A DNA stretch of 64,000 nt from Sphaerisporangium rubeum (GCF_014207705.1 NZ_JACHIU010000001.1:4208501-4272500), one strand, 5' to 3'; positions 40,679 to 50,201 are shown, counted from the stretch's first letter. Numbers and translations are program-made. The notes: generated from the letters alone by a model not told the origin.

Positions 40679-43600
40679 TCACTTCGAGGAGGCCCACGGC
40701 CTGATCGGGTTGCCGAACCAGCGGGAGCCCTCGGGGACGGTCTCGCCGCGCATCACCAGGGACGCCGGCCCGATCGTGGTGTCCTGCCCGACGGTCGCCG
40801 CCGGGAGGACGACTCCGTGCGGCCCGAGCGTCGCCCCGTTCCGCAGGACGACCCTATCGATGCTCATCACACGGTCGTGGAACAAGTGGGTCTGCAGCAC
40901 GCATCCCCGGTTGACGCTGGCGCCGTCCCCCACCTCGACGAGGTCGGCCTCGGGGAGCCAGTAGGTGTCGCACCAGACCCCGCGGCCGACGCGCGCGCCG
41001 AGCGAGCGCAGCCACAGGTTGAGCGGAGCGGTGCCGAGCCAGCCCTCGGCGAACCACGGCGCGGCGAGGACCTCGACGAAGTTGTCGGCGAGTTCGTTGC
41101 GCCACACGAACGAACTCCACAGGGGACGGCTGCCGGCGCCGATCCTGCCGACGAGCAGCCACTTGGCGGCGGTGGCGACGGCCGCGGCCGTCACGCCGGC
41201 GCACACCAGGACGGCGCCGACCGCGAAGGCCGCCACCACGAAGCCGTACGAGCCCGCGAGGAACTCCAGTGTCGCCGCGACCAGCACGGCGAGCGCCACC
41301 GTGCACATCGCCGGGACGACCCGGCAGAACTCCACGAAGGCCCGTGCCGCCTTGAGCCGGCGCGGCGGGTCGTAGGTGCGGCTCCGGTCACCGGTCTCGG
41401 CGGTCCTGCGCAGCTCGACCGGGGGCATGCCGAGGTAGGACGAGCCCGCCTTGGCCTTCTTCGGCGCGGCGGACAGCACCCCGACCAGGCCGTCCTTCGG
41501 CACCTTGCGGCCCGGCGCCGTCATGCCGGAGTTGCCGAGGAAGGCGCGTTTGCCGATGCGCACCTGGTCCACCCGCAGGGTTCCGTTGCCGAGCTCGTAC
41601 GGGGCGACCATCGTGTCGTCGGCGAGGAACGCGCCGTCGCCGACGGTGGTCATGGTCGGCAGGGCCAGCACCGTGGACAGTTCGACGTCGCGGCCGACCT
41701 TCATGCCGAGTGCGCGCAGCCACGCGGGGGTGAGGATGCTGGCGTACAGGGGGAACAGCCAGACGCGGGCCGCCGCCATCAGCCGGCCGGTGGCCCAGGC
41801 CTGCCACGCCTGGCGGCTGTGCACCGGGTGCCGTCCCGGCCGCAGGCCCACGCCGAGCAGCCGCACGCACACCACGACGATCAGCGCGAACGCGGCCAGC
41901 GACGTCACCGTGGCGGGTGCGACGCCGTAGAGCGCGGCCGGCAGCGCCTCGGCGAGGGTGGCCGCGTCGTGGACGAAGGCGTCGAGCACGACCAGGCCGC
42001 ACAGCGCCGCGACGATCGGGATCAGGCTCAGGAGGATCGCCGACAGGCCGTACATGGCCTCCCACCGCCGGGACCGCGGTGGCCGTTCCGACGGAGGGAG
42101 CCGCCGCGCCTTGCCCTGCCGGGTGGCGGGTGCGCCGGCCCACCGCTCGCCGGCCGGGACGGCGCCGCCGACCACGGCACCGGGGGCCACCTGCGCGTTC
42201 TTGCCGATGCGCGCGCCAGGCAGCAAGGTGGCGCGAGCGCCGACCGTGGCGGCGGCGCCGACGCGGATCTCGCCGACGCGCAGCAGGTCGCCGTCCAGCC
42301 AGTAGCCGTGCAGGTCCACCTCGGGTTCGATCGCGGCGTTCTTCCCGAGTTTGAGCATGCCGGTGACGGGGGGTGCCGTGTGCAGGTCGATGCCTTCGCC
42401 GACCTGCGCGCCGAGTGCCCTGGCGTACCGGACGGTCCACGGGGCCCCCGACAGTTGCCCCACGCCGATCTGGAAGGCGAACTGCTCGGCGAACCAGAGC
42501 CGCAGGTGCGTGGCACCGCCTCGGGGGTGGACGCCGGGGGTGAGTCCGCGCAGCAGGAGCCTCGCGGTTCCCGCGGCCAGAGCGATGCGGCCCCACGGTG
42601 AGACGAACAGCAGCCAGCCCGCCAGGACCCACCACCAGGAGACGACCGGGGCCCAGGGCAGCGCCACGACGTTGTTCAGCGTGGCGAGGCCGACGATCCA
42701 GCGCATGCCGCCGGCGGTGAGCAGCGGCACCATCAGCGCCGCCTGCGCCACCGCGGAACGCCGTGGCACCGGCGTCACGACACGCCGGACGGCCGTCGTG
42801 TCGGGGCCGGCCAGCTCGCTCAGGCGTGCCGCGAGTGCGCCGAGCGTGGGGTGCTCGTACACGTCGCGCACCGCGGCGGCCGGGTGGCGGGTCCGCAGCT
42901 CCGACACCAGCCGGGCCGCGGCCAGGCTGGTGCCGCCGAGCGCGAAGAAGTCGGCGTCACGGCCGGCGGCGTCCACACCGAGGATGCCGGCCCACCGCTC
43001 CGCCACCCACCGCTCGCCGTCCGACAGCCCGGTGGCCGCGCCGGGGGACGCGCTTCCCGGCAGGGGCCACGGCAAGGCGTCGCGGTCGATCTTGCCGGAG
43101 GTGCGGGTCGGCAGGTGCTCGACGATCGCGAGGCGTGGGACCAGCGCCGCCGGAAGCGCCTCCGCGAGGCGTTCGCGTGCGGCCTCGGGGTCGAAGCCCT
43201 CGCCGGGGACGACGTAGCCGACCAGGAGCCGGTGTCCCGATCCGGTCGCGCGGACGGCGGCGGCCGCGCCGAGGACGCCGTCGAGCGACTGGATCGCCGC
43301 GTCGATCTCGCCGAGCTCGACGCGGCGGCCACCGAGCTTGACCTGCTCGTCGGCCCGGCCGACGAAGACCAGGCCCTGCCGTTCGGCGCGCACCAGGTCG
43401 CCGCTGCGGTAGGCGCGTTCCCAGCCGAGGGACGGCAGCGGAGCGTACTTCTCGGCGTCCTTGGCCGCGTCGAGGTAACGGGCCAGGCCGGCGCCGGCGA
43501 TCACGAGCTCTCCGGTCTCCCCCATCGCGACGGGCTCGCCGTCGCCGCCGACCACCGCGAGGTCCCAGCCGATGAGCGGCAGGCCGATGCGCACCGGCCC

Positions 43601-44698
43601 TTGACCGGTCAGCGGGGCGGCGCAGGCCACGACGGTGGCCTCGGTCGGGCCGTAGGTGTTCCACACCTCACGTCCCGGCACGGCCAGCCGCTCGGCGAGC
43701 TCCGGGGGGCACGCCTCACCTCCGAAGATCAGCAGGCGGACGTCGTCGAGGCTCTCGACCGGCCACAGCGACGCCAGGGTCGGCACCGTGGAGACGATCG
43801 TCACGCCTTTCTCGGCCAGCCAGGGACCGAGGTCCATGCCGGTGCGCACGAGCGCGCGCGGAGCGGGGACCAGGCACGCGCCGTGCCGCCACGCCAGCCA
43901 CATCTCCTCGCAGGAGGCGTCGAACGCCACCGACAGGCCCGCGAGCACGCGGTCACCCGGGCCGATCGGCTCGTCCTGGAGGAACAGCCGCGCCTCGGCG
44001 TCGACGAACGCGGCGGCGCTGCGATGCGTCACCGCCACACCCTTGGGCTTGCCGGTCGACCCCGACGTGAAGATGATCCAGGCGTCGTCGTCCGGTCCGG
44101 GACGTCCCGGCGCGCCGTCGTGCGGCTCGCGACGTCCCGGCGCGCCGTCGTCCCGGCCGGGACGTCCCGCGTCGTCGCGCACGGCCCGGCCGCCGCGCGG
44201 GGTGATGGTGCGGCCCTCGCCGACGACCGCGTGGACGGCGGCCTCGGTGAAGACCAGCTCGGCCCGGTCCTCGGGGTCGTCGGCGTCGACGGGGACGTAC
44301 GCGGCGCCGGCGGTCAGCACGGCGAGGATCGCGATGTACAGGTCGGCGGTTCCCGACGGCAGGCGGACACCCACGCGGTCACCGGCCCGCACACCCGACG
44401 TGCGCAGCTCCCCGGCCAGGCGCTCCACCTCGTCGCTGAGGCCCTGGTAGTCCAGGCGGGTCAGCCCGTCGTCGAGCGCCGCCGCGCGGGGATGGCGGCG
44501 GGTGGTCTCGGCGAGGATGCCGGCCAGGGTCCGTGGCGGGGCCGCCGGCCCGGACAGGAAAAGGGCCGGTTCGCCGGCAGGCGTGTCCGGGGCCGCCGGG
44601 AGGACGGTGGAGGCGCCACGCCGATGCGGCACGGGGACGGGGGGCATGCCGTGCGGCCAGGCATGGCCGGGCTCGGTCTCGACCGGTAACGGACGCAA
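40679..44698 (-). CDS. Pls-type membrane NRPS (epsilon-poly-lysine synthetase-like)
   Basis: About 1339 residues, near the length of Streptomyces Pls. Adenylation domain first (FTSGSTGKPKGV, NTYGPTEAT), then PCP (FFALGGTSLAAARL), then a C-terminal half with about six membrane helices (such as VVSWWWVLAGWLLFVSP) interleaved with three soluble domains. The soluble parts have hexapeptide-repeat stretches (VGARATLLPGARIGKNAQV). There is no ordinary C domain or thioesterase: in Pls the membrane/tandem domains join monomers. The A code, D-A-E-S-I-G-T-V-V, suggests a basic amino acid. The expected product is a cationic isopeptide homopolymer such as epsilon-poly-lysine. The start is uncertain: I take TTG 44698 with AGGAG five bases ahead; the frame runs open to 44845. 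Confidence 0.88.
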   Translation of the reverse strand: MRPLPVETEPGHAWPHGMPPVPVPHRRGASTVLPAAPDTPAGEPALFLSGPAAPPRTLAGILAETTRRHPRAAALDDGLTRLDYQGLSDEVERLAGELRTSGVRAGDRVGVRLPSGTADLYIAILAVLTAGAAYVPVDADDPEDRAELVFTEAAVHAVVGEGRTITPRGGRAVRDDAGRPGRDDGAPGRREPHDGAPGRPGPDDDAWIIFTSGSTGKPKGVAVTHRSAAAFVDAEARLFLQDEPIGPGDRVLAGLSVAFDASCEEMWLAWRHGACLVPAPRALVRTGMDLGPWLAEKGVTIVSTVPTLASLWPVESLDDVRLLIFGGEACPPELAERLAVPGREVWNTYGPTEATVVACAAPLTGQGPVRIGLPLIGWDLAVVGGDGEPVAMGETGELVIAGAGLARYLDAAKDAEKYAPLPSLGWERAYRSGDLVRAERQGLVFVGRADEQVKLGGRRVELGEIDAAIQSLDGVLGAAAAVRATGSGHRLLVGYVVPGEGFDPEAARERLAEALPAALVPRLAIVEHLPTRTSGKIDRDALPWPLPGSASPGAATGLSDGERWVAERWAGILGVDAAGRDADFFALGGTSLAAARLVSELRTRHPAAAVRDVYEHPTLGALAARLSELAGPDTTAVRRVVTPVPRRSAVAQAALMVPLLTAGGMRWIVGLATLNNVVALPWAPVVSWWWVLAGWLLFVSPWGRIALAAGTARLLLRGLTPGVHPRGGATHLRLWFAEQFAFQIGVGQLSGAPWTVRYARALGAQVGEGIDLHTAPPVTGMLKLGKNAAIEPEVDLHGYWLDGDLLRVGEIRVGAAATVGARATLLPGARIGKNAQVAPGAVVGGAVPAGERWAGAPATRQGKARRLPPSERPPRSRRWEAMYGLSAILLSLIPIVAALCGLVVLDAFVHDAATLAEALPAALYGVAPATVTSLAAFALIVVVCVRLLGVGLRPGRHPVHSRQAWQAWATGRLMAAARVWLFPLYASILTPAWLRALGMKVGRDVELSTVLALPTMTTVGDGAFLADDTMVAPYELGNGTLRVDQVRIGKRAFLGNSGMTAPGRKVPKDGLVGVLSAAPKKAKAGSSYLGMPPVELRRTAETGDRSRTYDPPRRLKAARAFVEFCRVVPAMCTVALAVLVAATLEFLAGSYGFVVAAFAVGAVLVCAGVTAAAVATAAKWLLVGRIGAGSRPLWSSFVWRNELADNFVEVLAAPWFAEGWLGTAPLNLWLRSLGARVGRGVWCDTYWLPEADLVEVGDGASVNRGCVLQTHLFHDRVMSIDRVVLRNGATLGPHGVVLPAATVGQDTTIGPASLVMRGETVPEGSRWFGNPIRPWASSK

Positions 44699-44913
44699 GA
44701 AAGCTCCTGGTGCGTGCCCGGCAGGCCGCCGGGGCTTCGTCAGGGACGTCAGGTGATCCACCACGTGGATCAACGACCAAGGGCTCGTCGGCTCCGTATC
44801 GGCCCGGCTGACGTTTTGGACATCGACCGAGCTTAACTTCCGCAATGTCCCGGTCTATTCCCGGCTACCTTCCGTACGCCTCCAGGACACCTCACGCGGC
44901 GGACGTGACGCAG

Positions 44914-44950
44914 GAGAGCCCCGGCCGGATGAACACCGGCCGGGGCTCTC
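44914..44950 (-). terminator. Strong hairpin terminator after the ExeM-type nuclease gene
   Basis: A 15-bp perfect stem (44914-44928 with 44936-44950) and a 7-base loop, 13 bases beyond the nuclease stop. It separates that gene from the Pls gene in the same orientation. Confidence 0.9.
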
Positions 44951-44962
44951 TGCACGGCGGGG

Positions 44963-47365
44963 TCAGCTCTTCAGGTCGAGACCGAACAGCAGGGGGTCGT
45001 GGTCGGAGGAGCGGTAGGCGTCGGGTGCGTACAGGTACGGCGGGTTGAACTCGGTGTTGTAGTCCATGAAGCGGCCCTCATCGGCGTTGATGTGCCAGAT
45101 GGTGGCGCCGGTGATCTTCTTGGCGAGGTCCTTGCCGACCATGGCGTGGTCGAGCTCACCGGACAGGGACTCGAAGACGTAGCTGTAGCGGTCCTTCTTG
45201 GCGATGTGCTTCTTGCTGACGCTGACGAGGTCGCCGGCTTCGAGGGTGTCGATCGGGTCCTCCTCGCCGTACGCGTTGAGGTCGCCGATGACGACCGGGT
45301 TCGGCAGGTTGTAGGTGTCGATCAGGCCGAGGGTGGCCTGCGCCTGGCGGACGCGTTCGGCGTTGAAGCAGCTCTGGCCGTCACCCTGGTCCTGGTCCGC
45401 GCCGGTGGCGCCGTCGCAGCCCTTGGACTTGAAGTGGTTGACCATCATCGTGAAGATCGTGCCGTCGCCGCCTCTGGCGCGCTGGAACATCTGGATCAGC
45501 GGCGGCCGGCGGAAGACCGACGAGGTGGAGGAGAAGGCGGGGCCCACCGGCTTGAGCGCGGCCGGCTTGTAGATCAGCGCCACCTGGATGGCGTCGGTGC
45601 CGGGGGTCGGCGAGACGGTCCCCTTGTACGTCCCGGCGCCGACCTGAGCGTTCAGCGCGTCGACCAGGGTGTTCAGCGCGGTGAGGCCGTTGTTCTCGAC
45701 CTCCATGAGGCCGACCACGTCGGCGTCGAGGCCCTTGAGCGCGGCGACGAGCTTCGGCAGCTGCCGGTCGCGTTCGGCGGCGTTGTTCGCGCCGCGCGAG
45801 CCGAGCGTGGTGAACCAGTTCAGGGTGTTGAAGCTCGCGACGCGCACGTCGCCGCCGACCTTCTCCGGCTTGACGGGCTTGGGGTTGACGGACTGGACGG
45901 CGACGGGCCGGGTGGGCTCGACGCGGTACAGGTTGAAGCCGTAGGTCAGCACACCGGTCAGGTCGTCGATCTGGTCGCCGAGGCGGACGGTGTTGGAGCC
46001 CGTGGTGTGGTACGGCAGGGTCGGCGGGTTCTGCACGTTGGAGCCGTCGTCCAGCAGGATGCGGCGGCGCGCGTCCACGGCCGGGTCGACGCCGTCGCGG
46101 TCGGTGGGCTGGAACAGGCGGCCCTGCGCCGAGAGCGTCATCTCACCGAAACGGCCGAGGTTGTAGGTCTCGGAGACGGTGAGAGCCTGCGAGAAGGTGA
46201 CGAGCACGCCTTCGTACCGCTCGTACGTGGTGCCTTCCTCCAGCGGGAGCCGGAGCTTGGCCGGCTTGATCGTGCCGGTGCCGCAGACGTCGACGGAGGT
46301 CGCGGGGGAGATCTCGGTGAGGCCGTTGAACTCGACGACGGTGCCGCTCACCAGGACGCGGTCCCCCACGGCGGCGGAACTGGTGGTGAAGACGAACAGG
46401 CCGTCGGAGGTCGCGGGGTCGGCGTCAGGGGTGGGGTCCTGGATGTAGACGCCGCCGAGGCCGCCGGTGTCCTGGAAGTCACCGGTCACGATTCCCTCGA
46501 CCCGCACCTGTGAGCCGGCGAGGGGGCTGGTGTCGCCGGAGCCCTGCACCTGCGCGATCTCGTGGGTCACCGGGGTCTGGCAGGAGGTAGTGGGGGTCGG
46601 CGTCGGGGTGGGAGTCGGGGTCGGGGTGACGCTCGGGGTCGGGGTGGGGGTGGCGCTCGGCGTCGGCGTCGGCGTCGGGGTCGGGGTCGGGGACGGCTCG
46701 CCGCCGCAGGGAGCGGCCGGGGTGGCCGTGTTGCGTGGGTCCGGGGTCGCGGCGGCGAAGTCGGCGGCGTTGGAGTCGGTGTCGGCGCAGCCGTGGTCGC
46801 CGCGCAGCGCGGCGGTGGTGTTGGTGAGCGCGGGGGCCGGGGAGCCCTCGGAGAAGTTGGCGGTGCCGTAGCCCACCAGGTCGGCGATCAGGGCGAGCTG
46901 CTCGGCGGTGCACGGGGTGGAGCCGCCGTTGCAGGCCAGGCCGTCGGCGGAACGCACCAGAGCCACCTTGCCGGCCGTGCCGCTCAGCGCGAGGGTGCCG
47001 GTGGTGTCGGGGGCCGGCAGCGGCGCGCTCGGGGTGCTTCCCGCGCCGAGCTGCACCAGGTGGTAGCGGCCGGGTGCGACGGTGCCGGACAGGTTCACCT
47101 TGTTGGAGGAGAACGCGCCGGTTCCGGTGGCGCTGGCGTACTGCACCGACCAGCCGTCCAGGGAGACGTCCGCGCCGCTGCGGTTGAACAGTTCGACGAA
47201 GTCGTTGGTGAACGGCGCACCGGAGTTGCCTCCGCCGCCGTACACCTGACTGATCACGACGGTCCCGGGCTCGGCGGAAGCCGGGGACGAGGAGAGAGCG
47301 ACGGCGCCGGCGATCGCGACGCCGGCGGCCAGCAGGGCGGTGAGCGCCCGGGATAGACCACGCAT
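44963..47365 (-). CDS. Secreted ExeM/NucH-type extracellular endonuclease
   Basis: About 800 residues. Signal peptide MRGLSRALTALLAAGVAIAG with cleavage near ASA-EPG. Then a lamin-tail domain (about 32-180, VVISQVYGGGGNSGAPFTND), a Pro-Thr-rich linker of about 45 residues, an OB-like domain (IAQVQGSGDTSPLAG), and a C-terminal endonuclease/exonuclease/phosphatase domain (VASFNTLNWF, DVVGLMEVENNG, VIGDLNAYGEEDP, SSDHDPLLFGL). It should degrade extracellular DNA, for example to gain phosphate. The PT linker makes a low-complexity DNA repeat at about 46590-46700. The ATG at 47365 gives a normal signal peptide. A short palindrome (CTAGA-GCTA-TCTAG, 47405-47418) upstream may be an operator. Confidence 0.9.
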   Translation of the reverse strand: MRGLSRALTALLAAGVAIAGAVALSSSPASAEPGTVVISQVYGGGGNSGAPFTNDFVELFNRSGADVSLDGWSVQYASATGTGAFSSNKVNLSGTVAPGRYHLVQLGAGSTPSAPLPAPDTTGTLALSGTAGKVALVRSADGLACNGGSTPCTAEQLALIADLVGYGTANFSEGSPAPALTNTTAALRGDHGCADTDSNAADFAAATPDPRNTATPAAPCGGEPSPTPTPTPTPTPSATPTPTPSVTPTPTPTPTPTPTTSCQTPVTHEIAQVQGSGDTSPLAGSQVRVEGIVTGDFQDTGGLGGVYIQDPTPDADPATSDGLFVFTTSSAAVGDRVLVSGTVVEFNGLTEISPATSVDVCGTGTIKPAKLRLPLEEGTTYERYEGVLVTFSQALTVSETYNLGRFGEMTLSAQGRLFQPTDRDGVDPAVDARRRILLDDGSNVQNPPTLPYHTTGSNTVRLGDQIDDLTGVLTYGFNLYRVEPTRPVAVQSVNPKPVKPEKVGGDVRVASFNTLNWFTTLGSRGANNAAERDRQLPKLVAALKGLDADVVGLMEVENNGLTALNTLVDALNAQVGAGTYKGTVSPTPGTDAIQVALIYKPAALKPVGPAFSSTSSVFRRPPLIQMFQRARGGDGTIFTMMVNHFKSKGCDGATGADQDQGDGQSCFNAERVRQAQATLGLIDTYNLPNPVVIGDLNAYGEEDPIDTLEAGDLVSVSKKHIAKKDRYSYVFESLSGELDHAMVGKDLAKKITGATIWHINADEGRFMDYNTEFNPPYLYAPDAYRSSDHDPLLFGLDLKS

Positions 47366-47739
47366 GACCGGGAGCGTAGAGCGATCAAACCGTGGTATCT
47401 CCACCTAGAGCTATCTAGAAGATGAAATGACGGAATCTTGACAGAACGTGGCCTCGGGAGGTCGGAAGGTTGGCGTGCCTTGACCTAGCCGGAACGGTGC
47501 AAACGGTCTCCCGGCTACATTCCGCTCGACGACGATCACCCCATAGGCTGTCAATCCTCGCTATTCATGACGTTTCTCGCTTCTGTTTTCTCCGGCCCCT
47601 GGGGTCACGGCCCGCGGACGCGTCCGGATCTCAGGGTGAGTACCGGGGTTCCCCGGATACCGGCCTCCGGCTTCACCCGCGACAATGAGGCATCCGGCCG
47701 CCCCGTCTCGGGCGGCGACACGGCGGGCTTGGGGAGATG
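47366..47739. promoter_or_regulatory. Divergent intergenic region
   Basis: About 370 bases between the nuclease gene (minus) and the permease-prefix protein (plus), with no gene. It has an inverted repeat CTAGA-N4-TCTAG (47405-47418) close to the nuclease start, a TTGACA at about 47438 and a TTGACC at 47480 on the plus strand, neither with a clear -10 at normal distance. Otherwise I see nothing definite. Confidence 0.4.
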
Positions 47740-48441
47740 ATGGCCGGCAGCGGGGCGATCGACGACTATGTGGCCACTCTGGCCCGCACCCTGCGCGGCC
47801 CGGGGCGGCTGCGGCGCGACATGGTGGCCGAGGCGCGGGACGGGCTGGAGGACGCCGCGGAGGCGTACCGCGAGCAGGGGGCCGATCCGGCCGCGGCCGA
47901 GCGGCTGGCGGTGGCCGAGTTCGGGCCCGTCGGGGAGATCGCTCCGGGGTACCAGGAGGAGCTGGCGGCGCGCGAGGGACGCAGGACCGCGGCCGGGCTC
48001 TTCCTCATCGTGCCGGTCGTCACGGTGCTGTGGACGTTGATCTGGCGGCTCTACCCCGACCTGCCGGCGCCTGCCTACGACGGCAAACCGTCGTGGTTCA
48101 TGCCGCTGGCACGCTTCCTCGACTTCTTCCAGCTCACCATGGGACTGCTCGGCGCGACGGCGCTGTACCTGCTCGGCCGCGGACGACGGCCCGAAGCGCT
48201 CACCCACGGGCTCGGCGTCCTGCTGTGGATCCAGATCCCCGCCATCTTCGTCATGTCCACGATCCTGTCCGCCGGCGCCGGCTCGGCCCTCGACGGCTTC
48301 ACCCACTTCACCCCCGGCCTCCTGCTGACCGCCGTCAGCTACGCCTCCCACGTGTGGCTCCTGTACGCCGCCACCCGCTGCCTGCTCACCACCCGCGGCA
48401 CCACCCCACCTCTGACGGCCGTCCGTCGCATCCCCGGCTAG
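47740..48441 (+). CDS. Permease-prefix (HAAS-like) membrane protein
   Basis: A 233-residue protein. The N-terminal 75 residues are an amphipathic helical domain (IDDYVATLARTLRGPGRLRR, VAEARDGLEDAAEAYREQGA), the HAAS/permease-prefix type found with PadR regulators. About four membrane helices follow (LFLIVPVVTVLWTLIW, LTMGLLGATALYLLG, IQIPAIFVMSTIL, LLLTAVSYASHVWLL). Function unknown; such proteins often tune a PadR partner or transporter. The PadR gene is convergent 140 bases away rather than cotranscribed. The ATG at 47740 sits four bases after GGGGAG; an ATG one codon earlier is also possible. Confidence 0.8.
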   Translation: MAGSGAIDDYVATLARTLRGPGRLRRDMVAEARDGLEDAAEAYREQGADPAAAERLAVAEFGPVGEIAPGYQEELAAREGRRTAAGLFLIVPVVTVLWTLIWRLYPDLPAPAYDGKPSWFMPLARFLDFFQLTMGLLGATALYLLGRGRRPEALTHGLGVLLWIQIPAIFVMSTILSAGAGSALDGFTHFTPGLLLTAVSYASHVWLLYAATRCLLTTRGTTPPLTAVRRIPG

Positions 48442-48582
48442 CCGACCCACCCACCGGCGTGCCACCGTGCGAAGGCGCCGGCTTCACCGCACCACGTCCC
48501 GCCGTACCGGCGCCTGGGAGTGGAGGAGCCCGGACGGCGGTAGGGGAACCACTCGCTTCAAGCCAGACCGCGGGCTGAAGAG

Positions 48583-48912
48583 TCAGTTCTCGGGGCGAGG
48601 GCTGAGGACTCGGGTGATGACGTCGGAGAAGTCGGTCCAGGCGGTGCGTTCGCCGTGCAGGGCGGTGCGGCCTGAGGGGGTCAGGCGGTAGGTGCGGCGT
48701 TTGCGGCCGGCGACGGTGGCCCACTCGCTGGTGAGGTGGCCCACTCGCTCCAGGCGGCGCAGTGCGGGGTACACGGTGCCGGTGGGGACGGTCAGTGCGC
48801 CGCCGCTGCGCTGCTGCAACGCCTCGATGATCGCGTAGCCGTGCAGCGGTTCGTCCTCAAGGACGGAGAGCAGCAGAGCGTCCATGTGGCCGCGCAGCGC
48901 GTCGGTGTTCAC
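48583..48912 (-). CDS. PadR-family repressor
   Basis: A 109-residue subfamily-2 PadR protein: winged helix (LHGYAIIEALQQRSGGALTV, PTGTVYPALRRLERVGHLTS, GRKRRTYRLTPSGR) and a short dimerisation helix. The GTG start at 48912 is close to an ATGTAGA-CAG-TCTACAT palindrome (48937-48953) that lies between it and the divergent cydA. PadR proteins bind ATGT/ACAT inverted repeats, so autoregulation and control of cytochrome bd are likely. The ligand is unknown. Confidence 0.9.
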   Translation of the reverse strand: MNTDALRGHMDALLLSVLEDEPLHGYAIIEALQQRSGGALTVPTGTVYPALRRLERVGHLTSEWATVAGRKRRTYRLTPSGRTALHGERTAWTDFSDVITRVLSPRPEN

Positions 48913-48936
48913 CGGTGAAGCCTATCCGGAATTCGC

Positions 48937-48976
48937 ATGTAGACAGTCTACATGTAGGCTCTCTATATGTAGACAG
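48937..48976. promoter_or_regulatory. PadR operator between padR and cydA
   Basis: ATGTAGACAGTCTACAT (48937-48953) is a palindrome with 7-base arms. ATGTAG overlaps its end at 48952, and ATGTAGACAG returns at 48967-48976. The array covers the likely promoters of both genes. The ATGT...ACAT form fits PadR regulators. Confidence 0.75.
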
Positions 48977-49006
48977 ACACACCCACCGGATTCAGGAAGA
49001 GGCACC

Positions 49007-50191
49007 ATGGACGTGCTCGACCTGGCCCGGCTGCAGTTCGCGGTGACGGGGAGCCTTCACTTCCTGTTCGTCGTGCTGACGCTGGGCCTGGCCCCCCTCG
49101 TGGCGATCATGCAGACCCGCCACCTGCTCACCGGCCGGCCCGTCTTCGAGCGGATGACCCGCTTCTGGGGCCAGATCTACGTCATCAACTACGCGGTCGG
49201 CGTGTTCACCGGCCTGGTGATGGAGTTCCAGTTCGGCCTGAACTGGAGCGGCCTGACCCACTACGCCGGCGACGTGTTCGGCGCGCCGCTGGCCATGGAG
49301 ACGCTGATCGCGTTCTTCCTGGAGTCGACGTTCCTCGGGTTGTGGATCTTCGGCTGGAACCGGCTCCCCCGAGGGCTGCACCTGGCGTGCATCTGGCTGG
49401 TGGCGCTCACCGCGTACGCCAGCGCGTTCTTCATCATGGTCGCCAACTCCTTCCTGCAGAACCCGGCGGGCTCGGTGCTCAGGGGTGGCAGGCTCGTGCT
49501 GTCGGACGTCGGGGCCCTGTTCGCCAACCCGGCGCTCGTCATGGCGTTCCCTCACGTCATCGGGGCCGGCCTGTTCGCCGGCGGCGCCGTCGTCATGGGG
49601 GCGAGCGCCTACAAGCTGTTCCGCCGCACGAGCGAGCAGGAGTTCTTCCGGCAGTCCCTGCGCACCGGCGTCATGTGGGCCGCGATCGGCAGCCTGGTGG
49701 CGGCCGGGTTCGGGTACGCGCAGTTCGGCGTGCTCGACGGCATCCAGCCGGACAAGTTCGACGGCCCGCTCGCGGCACTCGGTCTCGCCAACATGAGGCT
49801 CATCGGCGAGACCTCGCAGCTCGTGATCCCGTTCATCCTCGCGCCGCTGCTGTTCCGTCACCTGCTGGCCCGCGCCAGGTGGCTGCACCCCCTTCTCATG
49901 CTGATGACGCCGCTGCCGTTCATCGCGGCGATCTTCGGCTGGCTGGCCAGGGAGGCCGGCCGGCAGCCGTGGGTGGTGTACGGCAGGCTCGACGTCGCGC
50001 ACGCCATGTCCCCCGGCCTGACCTACGGCAGCGTCATGGCGTCCTTCGTGGCCTTCGCCGGGGTGCTCGGCCTGCTCGCTCTCGTCGACTACCTGCTGAT
50101 CGCGCGGGCCGTACGGCGCGGGCCCGGCCAGGTCGCGCTCGGCGCACCCGAGCCGGCCGACCCGTCCCCCTCCCCCGCACTCGCCCTCTGA
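49007..50191 (+). CDS. cydA: Cytochrome bd ubiquinol/menaquinol oxidase subunit I
   Basis: A 394-residue membrane subunit, the haem-bearing part of the high-affinity terminal oxidase that reduces O2 with menaquinol. Ligand residues are visible: His 18 in GSLHFLF, His about 183 in FPHVIGAG, and the METLIAFFLEST stretch with the proton-path Glu. It is shorter than the E. coli protein, lacking the long C-terminal Q-loop insertion, as usual in this lineage. The ATG at 49007 follows GGAAGAGG. It leads a cydABDC operon that faces padR across an ATGT/ACAT operator. Confidence 0.95.
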   Translation: MDVLDLARLQFAVTGSLHFLFVVLTLGLAPLVAIMQTRHLLTGRPVFERMTRFWGQIYVINYAVGVFTGLVMEFQFGLNWSGLTHYAGDVFGAPLAMETLIAFFLESTFLGLWIFGWNRLPRGLHLACIWLVALTAYASAFFIMVANSFLQNPAGSVLRGGRLVLSDVGALFANPALVMAFPHVIGAGLFAGGAVVMGASAYKLFRRTSEQEFFRQSLRTGVMWAAIGSLVAAGFGYAQFGVLDGIQPDKFDGPLAALGLANMRLIGETSQLVIPFILAPLLFRHLLARARWLHPLLMLMTPLPFIAAIFGWLAREAGRQPWVVYGRLDVAHAMSPGLTYGSVMASFVAFAGVLGLLALVDYLLIARAVRRGPGQVALGAPEPADPSPSPALAL

Positions 50192-50201
50192 AGGAGCCCC
50201 C

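Noticed and set aside
44699-44845. Longer N-terminus of the Pls-type synthetase from a TTG at 44845
   Set aside because: No ribosome site at that TTG and residues without family resemblance; TTG 44698 behind AGGAG gives a length close to Pls. It remains uncertain.
46585-46705. Short regular repeats resembling an array
   Set aside because: They encode the Pro-Thr linker of the secreted nuclease in frame, so they are protein low-complexity rather than CRISPR or regulatory repeats.
48474-48514. GGCGCCGG/CCGGCGCC pair between the permease-prefix and padR genes
   Set aside because: 8-bp arms with a 25-base loop; too weak to call a terminator although the position would fit.
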